From Monodelphis domestica (lineage: Eukaryota; Chordata; Mammalia; Didelphimorphia; Didelphidae), in assembly GCF_027887165.1 (NCBI RefSeq), contig NC_077228.1, positions 105,500,260-105,564,259 on the forward strand: a DNA stretch of 64,000 nt, in the 5' to 3' direction. Positions 46,698 through 57,249 of this stretch are shown here, in pieces. The stretch's first letter is position 1. Each line of letters begins with the position of its first letter. A program made the position numbers and the translations under genes. The notes under the pieces were generated by a model. It ran no database searches and had not been told where the DNA came from. It saw nothing but the letters and a program-made list of their open reading frames with translations.

Positions 46698-47264
46698 ATA
46701 AGGATTAAATGAATGAAATGAGATGTATGAATAAGCATTTACTAAGCCTTATTAATGTTAAGTATTGTACTGAGTATTGGGGATACAAATGAAAAAACAG
46801 AAAGAGTAATTGCCCTTAAAAAAGATGAGACAAAACCTACAAGGGAGTGATGGCCAGGGTCTGTCATTCAAGTATTGACTTTGGAATATTTTGGTTTGGA
46901 AAGTTACAGGAATGGGAGTAAAACCATAGAGGAATAAATTCTACCCTTTCTAGTCGCCATGGAAGAATTGAGTTAATTATGATTCCAGAACTGAAAAGTA
47001 GGGGCAGAAATAGAGAAAGGAAGGACAAAGGACATGTTCCCATAAGTAAGCAAATGGAAAAGAAGATGGCTGGGGGGGAAAGTAAAGCATAGTTGGCATT
47101 ACCCAAATATTATGAAGCATTCACTATTCACTAATATAGACATTCACTAATCAGTACAATGTGATGACTAGAATGAGAGATTGAGCTGCATCCCATGTTA
47201 CTGTGGCATGTTGTTTTGTTGCTATAATTCTCTGTGTTATTCTTTTTTGTTTGGATGGATACTC

Positions 47265-47790
47265 CAAGTTTATTTTTTTATTTTTTTTAGAATTGAAAAA
47301 TTTTATTTAACTAATTAATTTAGAATATTTTCCCATGGTTACAAGATTCATGTTCTTTCCCTCCACTCCCTCCACCCCGCCTCCCAAAGCCAATGAGCAA
47401 TTCCACTGGGTTTTACATGTGTCATTGATCAAGACCTATTTCCATATTATTAATATTTGCACTAGGGTGATTGTTTAGAGTCTACATCCCCAATCATAGC
47501 CCCATCAAACCATGCGATCAAGCAGTTGTTTTTCTTCTGTATTTCTACTCCCACAGTTCTTCCTCTGGATGTGGATAGTGTTCTTTCTCATAAGTCCCTC
47601 AGAATTGTCCTGGATCATTGCACTGCTGCTAGTAGAGAAGTCCATGATGTTTGATTGTGCCACAGTGTATCAGTCTCTATGTACAATGTTCTCCTGGTTC
47701 TGCTCCTTTCACTCTGCATCAATTCCTGGAGGTCCTTCCAGTTCACTTGGAATTCCTCCAGTTCATTATTCCTTTGTGCCTCTGTGGTAT
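47265..47790 (-). mobile_element. L1 tail, antisense, same family as 45811
   Basis: ATTTTCCCATGGTTACAAGA, CATTGATCAAGACCTATTTC, CTTCCTCTGGATGTGGATAG, TCCTGGATCATTGCACTGCT and TTCACTCTGCATCAATTCCT. Frames at 47512-47861 are antisense shadows of this L1. Confidence 0.88.
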
Positions 47791-48116
47791 TCTTGATGGT
47801 TTATACAATTTGGTATTTATTTAACCCATTGATTAAGATGTTATTTTTAGACTTTATTTAGCTCTATAACTTTTTCTCATGTCTCCCTTCATGTTATAAT
47901 TTTTGGTTGTGTAAAAACTGTAAAAACTGCATTTAAATTTTTTTTCCATTTTTCAGTATATATGTGTTATTTGTGTTCATGATCAATTTTAATATACATC
48001 CCATAGGTCTCTGAGAACATGCACATTCCCTAAGATTTCCCATTCAGAAGAATCCATAGGTTTGTCAAATCCAGTCTTTCCAAAATTTTAATCAAGTGTA
48101 TAATAATTTCCTTTGT

Positions 48117-48310
48117 GGGGCCAGCTAGGTGGGTCAGTGTAGCCAAGTGTAGAGATGGGAGGTCCTGGGTTCAAATATGGCCTCAGACACTTCCTAGCTA
48201 TGTCACCTTAGGCAAATCATTTTATCCCCATTGACTATCCCTGATCACTCTTCTGCCTTGGAGCCAATACGTATGATTCTAAGACAGAGAATAGGGGTTT
48301 TTTTTTTAAT
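48117..48310 (+). mobile_element. SINE, family B
   Basis: GGGGCCAGCTAGGTGGGTCA, GAGATGGGAGGTCCTGGGTT, TTCTGCCTTGGAGCCAATAC and AAGACAGAGAATAGGGG. Flanks ATAATTTCCTT and ATAATTTTCTT. Confidence 0.92.
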
Positions 48311-48374
48311 AATTTTCTTCTTTTTTGTTTTTCTGTTGTATTTGTCAGAATCAGACAGAATGACATTAAAATCA

Positions 48375-48680
48375 CTTATAATGAGTGACTTACCACTGCA
48401 CAGTGGATCAAGTACTGACCTTGGAGTTAGAAAGACCCAAAATCAAATTTTGCCTCTGCTGCTTGCTGTGGTTCTAGGCAGATCAGATGACCTCATTTGG
48501 CCTGTTTCCTCACTTGTAAAATGGGCATAGTAATAGTAATATAATATAATAGTAATAACTTCACAGAATTATTGTAAGGATAGAATGGGATAACATATGC
48601 AGATATTATTTGTAGAATACTTTGTTAAATTTAAAGTGCTATGCTATGCTAATTCTATTATAATTACCTAATAATTAAAA
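48375..48680 (+). repeat. MIR-class SINE, nearly full length
   Basis: CACTGCACAGTGGATCAAGT, GCTTGCTGTGGTTCTAGGC, GGCCTGTTTCCTCACTTGTA then AAATGGG, and the 3' core GTAAGGATAGAATGGGATAA with AAGTGCTATGCTATGC. Confidence 0.78.
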
Positions 48681-49224
48681 TTTTGTGCTTAGCTTTTACT
48701 TTAGGAGTTAAGTTACTATGCTATTTAGTGCACAATATTTAATAGTTTATTTATCATGCTTTTATTAATAATGATTTCCCTCTTATTTCTCTATGTTTTC
48801 TATTGCTTTCTCTTAAATCATGATTGTAATTTTTGCTTTTGGGGATTCATCTGAAGCAAATGCATCTAATTCACTTTGAATCAACATGAATCCCCATGGT
48901 CAACCTTTATTTCTTAGAAGCAACAAATTATTGAATTTTGTTTTCTAATCCATTTTGAAATTAGTTTTCTTCTTGTTGAAAGATTCTGCAAGTTCAATTC
49001 AATCAATCAAATGAACATTCAAATGTATAAGTATAGGGTTTAGCTTTCCCTATAGTATATTCTATTTTTATAGGAGTATTTTAAATGTTTTTTAATATTC
49101 CATTAAGTGTGATAAGGAGGCCAAAATACAAATTCCACTGTTTAGTGTTCAAAAACCCTTTAGAAAAAAACTTTAGCTTATTTTTCTAGATAGTATACAT
49201 TACACAACCTCAGACATTCCACAT

Positions 49225-49595
49225 TCCAGTCAAACTGTCCTACTTGTTCTTCCCTCCACAGGATATCTCATCCTCCAGCTCCCTGCCTTTGAACAGACTT
49301 GTCTATAATGTCAATAATACCTTCCCTCTTAACTGTACCTCTTGGACCCTTTAACTTCCTTAAAAGCTCGGTTCGGGTATCACCTCCTCTATATGAGGCC
49401 TTTCCTAATTCTTCAGCTGTAAATATCCTTCCTCCCTGTATTTATTCATCAGCACCCATGTTGTATCTTAACCCTGATCCCAACAGAAGTTACATTCCTA
49501 GTGGGTAGGGAATGTTTACTTTTTATTTTTGTATCTCCAACAGTTACTGCAATGTATCATACATAGGTGTTTGATAAATATTTGCCTAATTAAAT
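49225..49595 (+). mobile_element. L2 LINE 3' end
   Basis: CTTGTTCTTCCCTCCACAGG, TAAAAGCTCGGTTCGGGTAT then CACCTCCTC, TATGAGGCCTTTCCTAATTC, and ATCATACATAGGTGTTTGAT then AAATATTTG. The frame at 49299-49508 retains part of the decayed ORF2 end. Confidence 0.8.
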
Positions 49596-49599
49596 TGGT

Positions 49600-49940
49600 T
49601 TGTAATGATATGATCTTCCCATTGTGACTTTAGAATTTTAAAAATTGTTCTCATTTTTCTATTTCTGCATTTTTTGTGTGCTTGAGCATGCATTGATTCT
49701 CAGTCAATTGCTTCACTGAGATTTTCTTTTCTTTTGTTATCAGTGCTTATCATTTGTTTTTTTGAATTTTTTTCTTCAGCAATCTTATTTCCAGTTTTAA
49801 AGATATCAGATCATCTTTTCTGTGTCTTATTGTGATTCTAAATCACTCTGCAGATTCTTGCAATATGTCCAACTATTCTCTCTCTTCTTGAGCTATGGGA
49901 ATTTCCATTGTAGTCTGTTCTTCTCTTTTGTAGCCATTCA
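49600..49940. other. T-rich, unclassified, perhaps antisense L1
   Basis: T- and pyrimidine-rich with phrases reminiscent of antisense L1 ORF1, but no motif I can defend. Confidence 0.35.
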
Positions 49941-49957
49941 TATAACAATATTTATAG

Positions 49958-50145
49958 AGGTAGCCAGATAGCACAGTGGATAGATTGCCAGGGCCTGAAT
50001 CAGGAAGATATGAATTCAAAGCTGGCCTTAGACACTTCCTAGCTATGTGACCCTGGGCAAGTCACTTAACCTCAATCATGTATCCCTTAGGGCTTTTCTG
50101 TCTTAGAACTGATACTAAGATAGAAGGCAAGAGTTTTAAAAATAT
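49958..50145 (+). mobile_element. SINE, family B, with 10-bp target-site duplication
   Basis: AGGTAGCCAGATAGCACAGT ... AGATAGAAGGCAAGAGTTTT, flanked by ATATTTATAG at 49948-49957 and 50146-50155, which is L1 sequence. Confidence 0.94.
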
Positions 50146-50236
50146 ATATTTATAGCTGTTCTTTTTGTGGTAGCAAAGAATTAAAAACTCAGAGGATGCC
50201 CATAATTTGGACAGTTGCTGAACAAGTTATGACTTG

Positions 50237-50993
50237 TGTGAAAATTAATTTTAACTTTTCCCCTGATTGTGAAAATGAAATTAACTCTTCCCTGATTGTA
50301 AAGATTAAAGTGTAACCCCTGTCCATTTTTTTGATATTATCATCAAAAGTGTGAACATCCCACTTAATCATTAAGTAGGAGGTCTGTGACCTATGTGGGG
50401 ACGAATCAGAATCAACTGACTGCCTCCTGGGCAGTCCTAAGCAAAGCTTTAGACTATGATTTGTCCATGTAAAAATTAGGAGATGGCACAGGAAGTGACA
50501 CAAAAGAGTGTCCTTAAAAGGGGATGACAACTTCCTGAGTGCTCTTCTACTGGCAGTTCTTCATTATTTGGAGTAGAGGCTGGTGAAGAATTTGTTGACT
50601 GGACATAAGACTGTTCCTGATGAGGCTATCCTTAAATCTCTTCCTTTTGGACTGACACGTGGTGAGTGAAATGACTGACTCCTTTCCTGGATATTTTCTG
50701 AAGAAACTAGCCTCAGGAGAGACCTACTTCTTGAGAATTTTCCCCGGGTCCTTGGCTTTGCTGAGGCCAGCTGAAACTAATTCTCCTTGCCTGGGTTGAG
50801 CCAGGGGCTGGGAGTAAATTATTTAGTGCTTAGGCTAGCTTATCCTCTCTCTGATTTTCTTTTTTTTGCTCTTTCTATATTTTGTAAATAAATTGAAAAA
50901 AATCTCTTTGGAATTAATATAAATTCCTGGTGACCCTATTCTTAAATAATCCAGTCCAACCTTTTAAATAAATAATCCCTTTCCCCCCTTACA
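50237..50993 (+). mobile_element. Solo LTR of an endogenous retrovirus (copy 2), inside L1
   Basis: 757 bp with TGTG...TTACA ends and a 4-bp duplication CTTG (50233-50236, 50994-50997). Contains CACGTGGTGAGTGAAATGAC, homologous in position to GGTGAGTGATAA in the other copies, and an AATAAA at about 50886. Split L1 sequence on both sides confirms the boundaries. More diverged from copies 1 and 3 than those are from each other. Confidence 0.9.
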
Positions 50994-51449
50994 CTTGCAA
51001 ATGTGATCGAATACTATTGTGCTAAAAGAAGTGATGGAAGGGATGGTTTCAATAAAACCTAAAAAAATTTTTAGGAACTGATGCAAAGTGAAGTGAGCAG
51101 AACCTGGAGAACAATTTGTATAATAGTAAGGCCACTATAAAAATAAAAACAAAAACTTTAAAACAGGAACTCTGATCAACACAAAAGCCAGGAACAATTC
51201 TGGAAGATTCATGATGAAACATGTTACTCACCTGTTGGAACACTAAGGTACTTAAAAGAGTATAGATTGAGACCATTTTGTGGATATGATTAATGTGGGA
51301 ATTTGTTTTACTTGATTATACATGTATGTAGTGGGTTTTATTTTATTTTTCTTGCTTTCTCAGTAGAAGGGGAGAAGTTGGAGGGAAAGAATGAAAACCT
51401 GAAAACAAAATAAAATTGAATTTTAAAAAAGAATTAAGACTGAAAAATT

Positions 51450-52800
51450 GCATAATTCAAGAGGCCATCAACATAAATAGCAAAGTCTCTAAAGATGATA
51501 TTAGAGTAATGGGTCCAGAAGAAAAGTATGAACCTAAATTCACTGAGAAAGATGATCATAGATTGAGTAGATGGCACCAAGTCTAGGGAGAGAGTGATTT
51601 AAAAAAAAAAAAAGGACATTGAAAGATGGCTGTAGAAGAATGGCTGAGACATGACAGTGTGTAGCAGAATAAGTTTGTTCCTCCTGTATACAGAAGGCTG
51701 AGATAAATAATATTAGAAGGAATAGCTACCAGTGGAGAGGGTAGTAAGGGATGTGGTTTCCTCAAGGGAAAGCCAGGTTCACTTGGGTTCCCAATGGGTT
51801 AAGACCCATCACCTTCTCTATCTTATGTCATGAAATTATATCCAGGGTCTGAATCCAAAGCACTGGGATGCAAAGCACTGAATCTGTTAAAAACCAACTA
51901 CCTCCCATCCCAGCCCCTCCTAACGGAGTGGGCATAGAAAACAATGATTTTCTGGGAGAGGAGTGATGACATCCTGAGAAATCCCAGATACATGTGTCCA
52001 GTCTAGCTTTGCTCTTGGAGTCTTCCAGATTGTTCTCTTGGATTTTTAGGGAAAAGTGCTAGTTCCTTTGGGAAGCCTTGGAACCTGTCTCCAGGACACC
52101 CTAGAAACATACATAGACAGAGACTCATATAGACCTAAATTAGCAAGAGAAGTAATTATTTAAAAATTTATTTTCCTTTTTTTTTCCTCTTTTGGGAGGC
52201 TAGAATAAAGAGCAGAGTTGAGGCTAGTATATATCCCTGATAGGGGTTGGGGAAAGATTTATGAAGTGTTTTCAGAAGGATTAACCTAAGAAAAAGACAC
52301 CAAAAGAGAAATATAGGATGGATGCCTAAAGGAAGGAACGACAGGCTAGAGACGGACAAGGTCAACAGTTGTGGAAGGTTTGGGCAAAAAAATTGTCCTT
52401 TGATTCTTTGTACTCATCCTTTATTTATCCAGGCAGGTGCCCTCTCCAAACCACTAATCCCAAGGGCCTTGCTAAGAGGTTAAAGATAATGAGTTTTGTC
52501 TCTAGGGATGCCACAAAGCACATTAATATAGTCCCAGAGAGCTTGAGTGTGGGATATTGAAGAAGGCAAAATAATCATATGTCACCATTATCTTTTTCTG
52601 GCTCCACAGTGTCTCTGAGGGACAAACCAGAACTTTGAGGAACAACCATAATTAAGGGGCAGGACCTAGGATATTGATTCAACAAAAAGAAGGGAAGTGT
52701 TTAGAAGATAGGAGGAAAACCAGGAGATAGTAGTATCATAAAAACTAAAGAAGAGAGAATATCCAGCAGGAAGAGGATGTCAGATGGTGCAGAGATGTTA
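51450..52800 (-). mobile_element. Decayed L2 LINE, antisense (patchy)
   Basis: 52690-52790 has GAAGATAGGAGGAAAACCAG then GAGATAGTAGTATC, matching the antisense L2 block CCTGGTTTTCCTCCTA. The remainder to 51450 is consistent in composition but weakly matching. Frames in 51583-52560 have no domain. Confidence 0.5.
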
Positions 52801-52863
52801 AAAAAAAAATGAAAACTAAGAACAGTTGTTGGCTTGATACAAAATAAAAATCTTCTAACAATT

Positions 52864-53108
52864 GTTATGGTTGTTGAGTCTTTTCAGTCATGTCCCACTC
52901 TTCATGACCCCATTTTGGGTTTCCATGGCAAAGATACTGAAGTGGTTTGCCATTTCCTTCTTCAGCACATTTGATAGATGAGGAAAATGAGGAAAACAGG
53001 ATTGAGTGACTTGCCTGGCGTTACACAGCTAATAAGTATCTGAGGCCAGATTTGAAAATGAGTCTTCCTGACTCCAGGCATGGCATTCTGTGCCACCTAG
53101 CTGCCTGT
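52864..53108 (-). mobile_element. SINE, family A (MAR1-type), with 11-bp target-site duplication
   Basis: TTGTTGAGTCTTTTCAGTCA, TGGCAAAGATACTGAAGTGG, and the head TGTGCCACCTAGCTGCC. Flanked by TTCTAACAATT at 52853-52863 and 53109-53119. Confidence 0.94.
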
Positions 53109-53194
53109 TTCTAACAATTAGACTTATTCAAAAGTGGAAAGAACCACCTTCCAAGGTAACAGAATCCTTATCATTAAAGGTCTTTAAATGGAAG

Positions 53195-53338
53195 CTGAAT
53201 ATCTATTTGTCAAATATGGATTGGACAAGATGACTTCTGAGGTTCCTTCCAAGTCTGAGATTGTGGGATTCAAAGATGTGTGTTTAAAGGTAGGAACACT
53301 AGTTAGGTGACTATTATAAAAGTCAGAAGTTTTTAACA

Positions 53339-53387
<49 letters not shown>

Positions 53388-53400
53388 CATGGGCCTCTTT
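53195..53400 (+). repeat. CR1/L3-like tail and (TG)n microsatellite
   Basis: 53205-53275 has GATGACTTCTGAGGTTCCTT and CCAAGTCTGAGATT. 53341-53379 is a (TG)n run of about 19 units. Confidence 0.7.
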
Positions 53401-53534
53401 AGCAGTTAGATGAAGCTTAGAGATCCCTTCTCAGCAGAATGTTTTTGATTATATAAAATAAAATATATAGGATGCAAAGAAAATCAATTGAATTGAAATA
53501 TAGTATCATATTGTAACATTAAAAAGAAAACAAG

Positions 53535-53910
53535 TTCAAAATCATGTTATATGTCAGTAATGGAATGCCTCAGTACAATAAGAAATGATAAGTAGGATGA
53601 TTTCAGAAAAAGCTGGAAAGATCTGCAGGAACTGATGCAGAGTGAAATAAGCAGAACTGGAAGAACATTGTACACAGTAATAGCAACATTGGACGATGAT
53701 TATCTGTTAAAATTTGGCTGCTTCCAGCAATGCTATGATCTGGGACAATGCTGAAAGATTTATGATGGTGGATGCTATCCACCTCCAGAGAAAGAACTGT
53801 TAGTTGTCTTTTTCATATCATTTATTTGGGGGTTTTGGTTATGGATGAGTGTGCTCTTACAACAATGACCAATATGGAAGTATGTTTGCATGACAATATT
53901 TTTTTAAAGA
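53535..53910 (+). mobile_element. L1 3' fragment
   Basis: CAATAAGAAATGATAAGTAG, GGAACTGATGCAGAGTGAAA, AGAACATTGTACACAGTAAT, CACCTCCAGAGAAAGAACTG and ACCAATATGGAAGTATG follow the L1 3' UTR order. Confidence 0.87.
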
Positions 53911-54009
53911 GTTCATCAGTCAGATTAAGAACTCTTAGACCAAACAATAGAGTTAAGGTCCTCAATAAGGGTGTTTGGAAATGGAAATAGAAAGGACAAT
54001 ATTAATGCA

Positions 54010-54700
54010 AGCGATATCTGAGGAAAAATTCATAGGATCTGGCAACTGATTGGATATGAGTGGTAAAGAAATAGGAAGAGCCAAAGAAGACTCTGAGGGT
54101 CTAGGCCAAGGTGACCAGGAGCATGGAATTACAATTATCTGAAATAGAAAAAATAGGGAAAGGAACCAGTTTGGAGTAAAAGATGAGTTTAGTTTCTTAC
54201 ATGTAGTGTTTGATGAGCCTACAGGCATCCCGATAGAAATATCCAATAGGCAGTTGGGAATACAAGACTTCAGCTAGGCTTTGGAGGTACTGATTTCAGA
54301 ATCATCTATATGAAAGTGATCATTAAAGTCATGAAAATGCATGAGATCTTCAAAAGAAAGAGTTGAGAGAGAGAGAAGAAAACAAGGGATAGACACTTGA
54401 GAGAACATTCACTTGGAGGGATGGAAGGGCAATGATGAGCCAACAAGACTGATGGAGGCAAACCATAAGGGCATAGTGTCATGTGAACTAATGAAGAAAG
54501 GATACTAATAAGGAGAAATTTATCAAGACTGTCAAATACTTGAAAGGGGTCAAGAAGGATGAGTATTGAAAAAAAGGTCCTTGGATTTGGTGGTAAAGAG
54601 CTCATTGGAGTATAAGGGGTATGAATCCAGTCACTGGTGTGGGTCCTCATTGCTACCCTACCTACCAGAGGTCTTGGATCTAGCACTGAAGATGCTTTCC
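54010..54700 (-). mobile_element. L2 LINE ORF2 fragment, antisense
   Basis: AAGACTGTCAAATACTTGAA and GGATTTGGTGGTAAAGAGCT are antisense to the conserved AFDTVDH block and its upstream part. CCAATAGGCAGTTGGGAATA and TCATCTATATGAAAGTGAT are antisense to the 3'-proximal ORF2. The 126-codon (54306-54686) and 94-codon (53962-54246) frames on the minus strand are remnants of this L2 frame. Confidence 0.75.
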
Positions 54701-54704
54701 TATA

Positions 54705-55485
54705 GCATATCTAAATATCCCTATTAACATTTCATTTGAAGATGATCAATTCTTTATTAACTGTAAACCTGAGCCTCATACTTGGCCTTTACAAAGGAAG
54801 AACAAGGTGTGAAAGAGAGGAGATCTACAGAGACTTGGGTTCAACTCCTAGAGTACAGATAAGAAAAAACGAGAGATAAATATTTTAGGCAATACTCCAA
54901 GACTGAACCCAGTCGGTATAAACCTTGAATTTTGTTTCTAGACTACAGGTTACACTAGGAAAAAAACAACTGTTCCAGGAAATAAATAAAAATGGGTGCC
55001 ATTTTGTCATACTTCAGTAGGGAGAAAGGAGAGGCAGCAAATATGGGCTCCTCAGAGTTTGAAAGTGAGCAGGAAGGAGAAATAGAACACAAATTTGTTA
55101 AGAAAGCAAGGTCAGGGAAATTAATTTTTTTTATCATGGGAAACCTGAGTGTGTTATAGCTTGAAAGGAAGGAAATGAGAGATTGAAGATTTGTTTTATG
55201 GAGAAAACAGAAACCATTTGCCTGTGAGTTCTCTCTTCTTATCTATACTATAATTTGTTATCCTCTATTCTCTGATGAAGAGAGGGTCTACTTCTGTTTC
55301 TACTTGGAATCCCCTCTTGTTTCCTCCAGCGAATTGCCCTTGCGATCATCTCTTCTTTTCAAATTTTTGCCTATCATTCCTTCTCTGTTGCCTACAATGT
55401 AAATCTTGAAATTTCTCAGATTTGTGAATGTTAAAAATTTCCACATTGAGGAATCCTCCATTGGAACAAATTCCCTACTGGAATT
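54705..55485. other. No recognisable feature
   Basis: Intergenic sequence with no repeat or gene signal. Confidence 0.5.
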
Positions 55486-55489
55486 TTGA

Positions 55490-56779
55490 TGTGAGAACTC
55501 ACCAGGATCAGAAATGGGAGGACCTCTACTCCATCCGTACTTAAGACTGCTTTAGGGGAGAAAACTCCTTGCTATGGGAGGACCTCTACTCCACCCATAT
55601 TTAAGACTGCTTTAGGGGAGAAAACTCCTTGCTAAACAATGAAAGTACTTGGACCCATGCTTATAATAAGGCAAGGAGTTCTTTGAGCCTGTTTTTTAGA
55701 ATTCATACAATGGGATGTTAGGTACCTAAAAGGGTCGGGCAAGTTTTCTCTTAATGAGATTAGTCGACTCAGCTGTGTTTTCTCTGGTTCAGAATTACTG
55801 AGGAGATTAGTCGACTTAGCAGGAATTCAGATGGGCTATCCTTTAGGAAACATCTACGGTGATTGGTAGATGGAAGAACTTAGGGGAGGTGACATAGGAA
55901 AAAAACCCCTATATAAGAAAAGGTATCTCTTGAGCAAGGGAGGCTTGGAGATCCTTAGATCCTTAGGTCCTTGGAGATAGATCCTTTTGGAGGAGACCCT
56001 TTGAAGATCTCTTGAGAAGAAGTTCCTTGGGAGGCTGACTCTGGCTGGAACTTCCTCTGGGGAGACTCTGTTCCCCAGACATCCTTGCTTAAGACAAATC
56101 TTGTGGTGAGTGATAAAAGACTGACTGACTGATCTCTCTCTCTTAAGATTCAGGTCTACTGGAACAACCTCCAGGAAGTGATGCAGAGCGAAAGGAGCAG
56201 AACCAGGAAAACATTGTACACAGAGACTGATACATTGTGGTACAATCTAAGGTGATGGACTTCTCCATTAGTATCAATGCAATGTCCCTGAACAATCTGC
56301 AGGGATCTAAAAAATACTACCCACAAGCAGAGGATAAACTGTGGGAGTAAAAACACCAATGAAAAGCAACTGCTTGACTACAGGGTTGGAGGAGATAAGA
56401 CTGAGGAGAGACTCTAAATAAACACTATAATGCAAATTCCAACAACAGGGAAATGGGTTCGAGTCAAGAACACATGTGATAACCAGTGGAATCATGCGTT
56501 GGCTATGGGAGAGGGAAAGGTGGGGGGGAGGGGAGGAAAAGAAAATGATCTTTGTTTCCAGTGAATAATGTATGAAAACGACCAAATAAAATAATGTTTA
56601 AAAATTAAAAAAAAAAAGATTCAGGTCTAGTCCATGTTGGCTTAAGGCCCTTTATACTTATTTCCTTTTTCTCTCTTTCCTTTAATTACTCATTGTATTA
56701 TTAATTAAAATCTCTATAAAACCGAGTCGACTTGGGTATATTGAATAATTGGGAATATTTCCCTGGCGACCACCTTATA
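55490..56779 (+). mobile_element. Solo LTR of an endogenous retrovirus (copy 3), carrying a nested L1
   Basis: From TGTGAGAACTC to ACCTTATA, flanked by TTTGA (55485-55489, 56780-56784; 4 or 5 bp). U3 has an exact-period 60-bp tandem duplication (55514-55573, 55574-55633; three visible differences), GAGATTAGTCGACT twice (about 55757 and 55803), CATCTAC-GGTGATTG-GTAGATG near 55851-55872, and a TATA box TATATAAG (55910-55917). The tail GGGAATATTTCCCTGGCGAC matches copy 1 (GGGAATTTTCCCTGGTGAC). A 457-bp L1-type insertion sits at 56159-56615. Confidence 0.87.
56159..56615 (+). mobile_element. L1-type 3'-end insertion with 14-bp target-site duplication
   Basis: Flanked by AAGATTCAGGTCTA at 56145-56158 and 56616-56629. 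Contains AAGTGATGCAGAGCGAAAGG, GAACCAGGAAAACATTGTAC, AACTGTGGGAGTAAAAACAC, a G-rich block GGTGGGGGGGAGGGGAGG and a poly-A end. 5' truncated. The minus-strand frames across it are shadows. Confidence 0.95.
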
Positions 56780-56784
56780 TTTGA

Positions 56785-57245
56785 CTTAAAAACCAAGACA
56801 CTGTAATGAAACATATTTCTGCGGTCAAATTTACTCACTCTCTCTTATATCTATCACAATTTATATCTTCAACTATTTTACTCACTTACAGTTTAAGACC
56901 CCAACTCTTTTAAATATAACAGTTTATGGCTGATCACGAAGTTGGTGAAAAAAAACCCTCAAAAGACTTCTGTGAAATCTATTTCCTTTATCTCTTTGCT
57001 TTATTACTTGCCTATCAGTCAGTTTTGTTTTCTGTTTTAACTTGGCTTCAAAATTACAGCTGCAAGAACTGGTGAGTAAAAAACCTTTTTGATTCTCCTT
57101 AAATTTAAGCTGTCTTAGATCTTAGCAACAGGGCCCTAAAATCCTGGCTAGGAGAACTTTTTCTAAATCCTTTCCTTTAGGGAACAACTGCCTAAATTAA
57201 GATTAAGACAAACCTGGGAAAACTTGTGGACAATTTCCATTTTGG
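56785..57245. other. Unclassified, possibly LTR-related
   Basis: AAGAACTGGTGAGTAAAAAA near 57065 resembles the GGTGAGTGATAA motif of the nearby LTRs, but no boundaries or other matching parts were found. Confidence 0.35.
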
Positions 57246-57249
57246 GGGG

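Larger units (their letters stand above)
45200..48990 (-). mobile_element. Old antisense L1 ORF2, broken into pieces by younger insertions
   Basis: Pieces at 45200-45810, 46157-46490, 47800-48116, 48311-48375 and 48690-48990 follow antisense L1 ORF2 from the reverse-transcriptase region (CTTGTCTGGGAATCAGGATA, GAACTCATTTGGAAATCTGC) back to the upstream part (TTTCTGTTGTATTTGTCAGA, TATGCTATTTAGTGCACAAT). The gaps hold a younger L1 tail (45811-46156), two family-B SINEs, another L1 tail (47265-47790) and a MIR-class SINE. Positions 46700-47260 within the span also hold an ancient repeat (46715-46850) and unclassified DNA. Confidence 0.68.
49940..51425 (+). mobile_element. L1 3' fragment split by a SINE and a solo LTR
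   Basis: Pieces: the SINE flank ATATTTATAG, then 50146-50236 (ATTTATAGCTGTTCTTTTTG, GGTAGCAAAGAATTAAAAAC, TTGCTGAACAAGTTATGA), then 50994-51425 (AATACTATTGTGCTAAAAGA, AAGTGAAGTGAGCAGAACCT) ending in AAAACAAAATAAAATTGAAT. Removing both insertions joins a normal L1 3' end. Confidence 0.88.

Noticed and set aside
53341..53385. Long (TG)n tract as a possible regulatory Z-DNA element
   Set aside because: An ordinary microsatellite with no supporting context.
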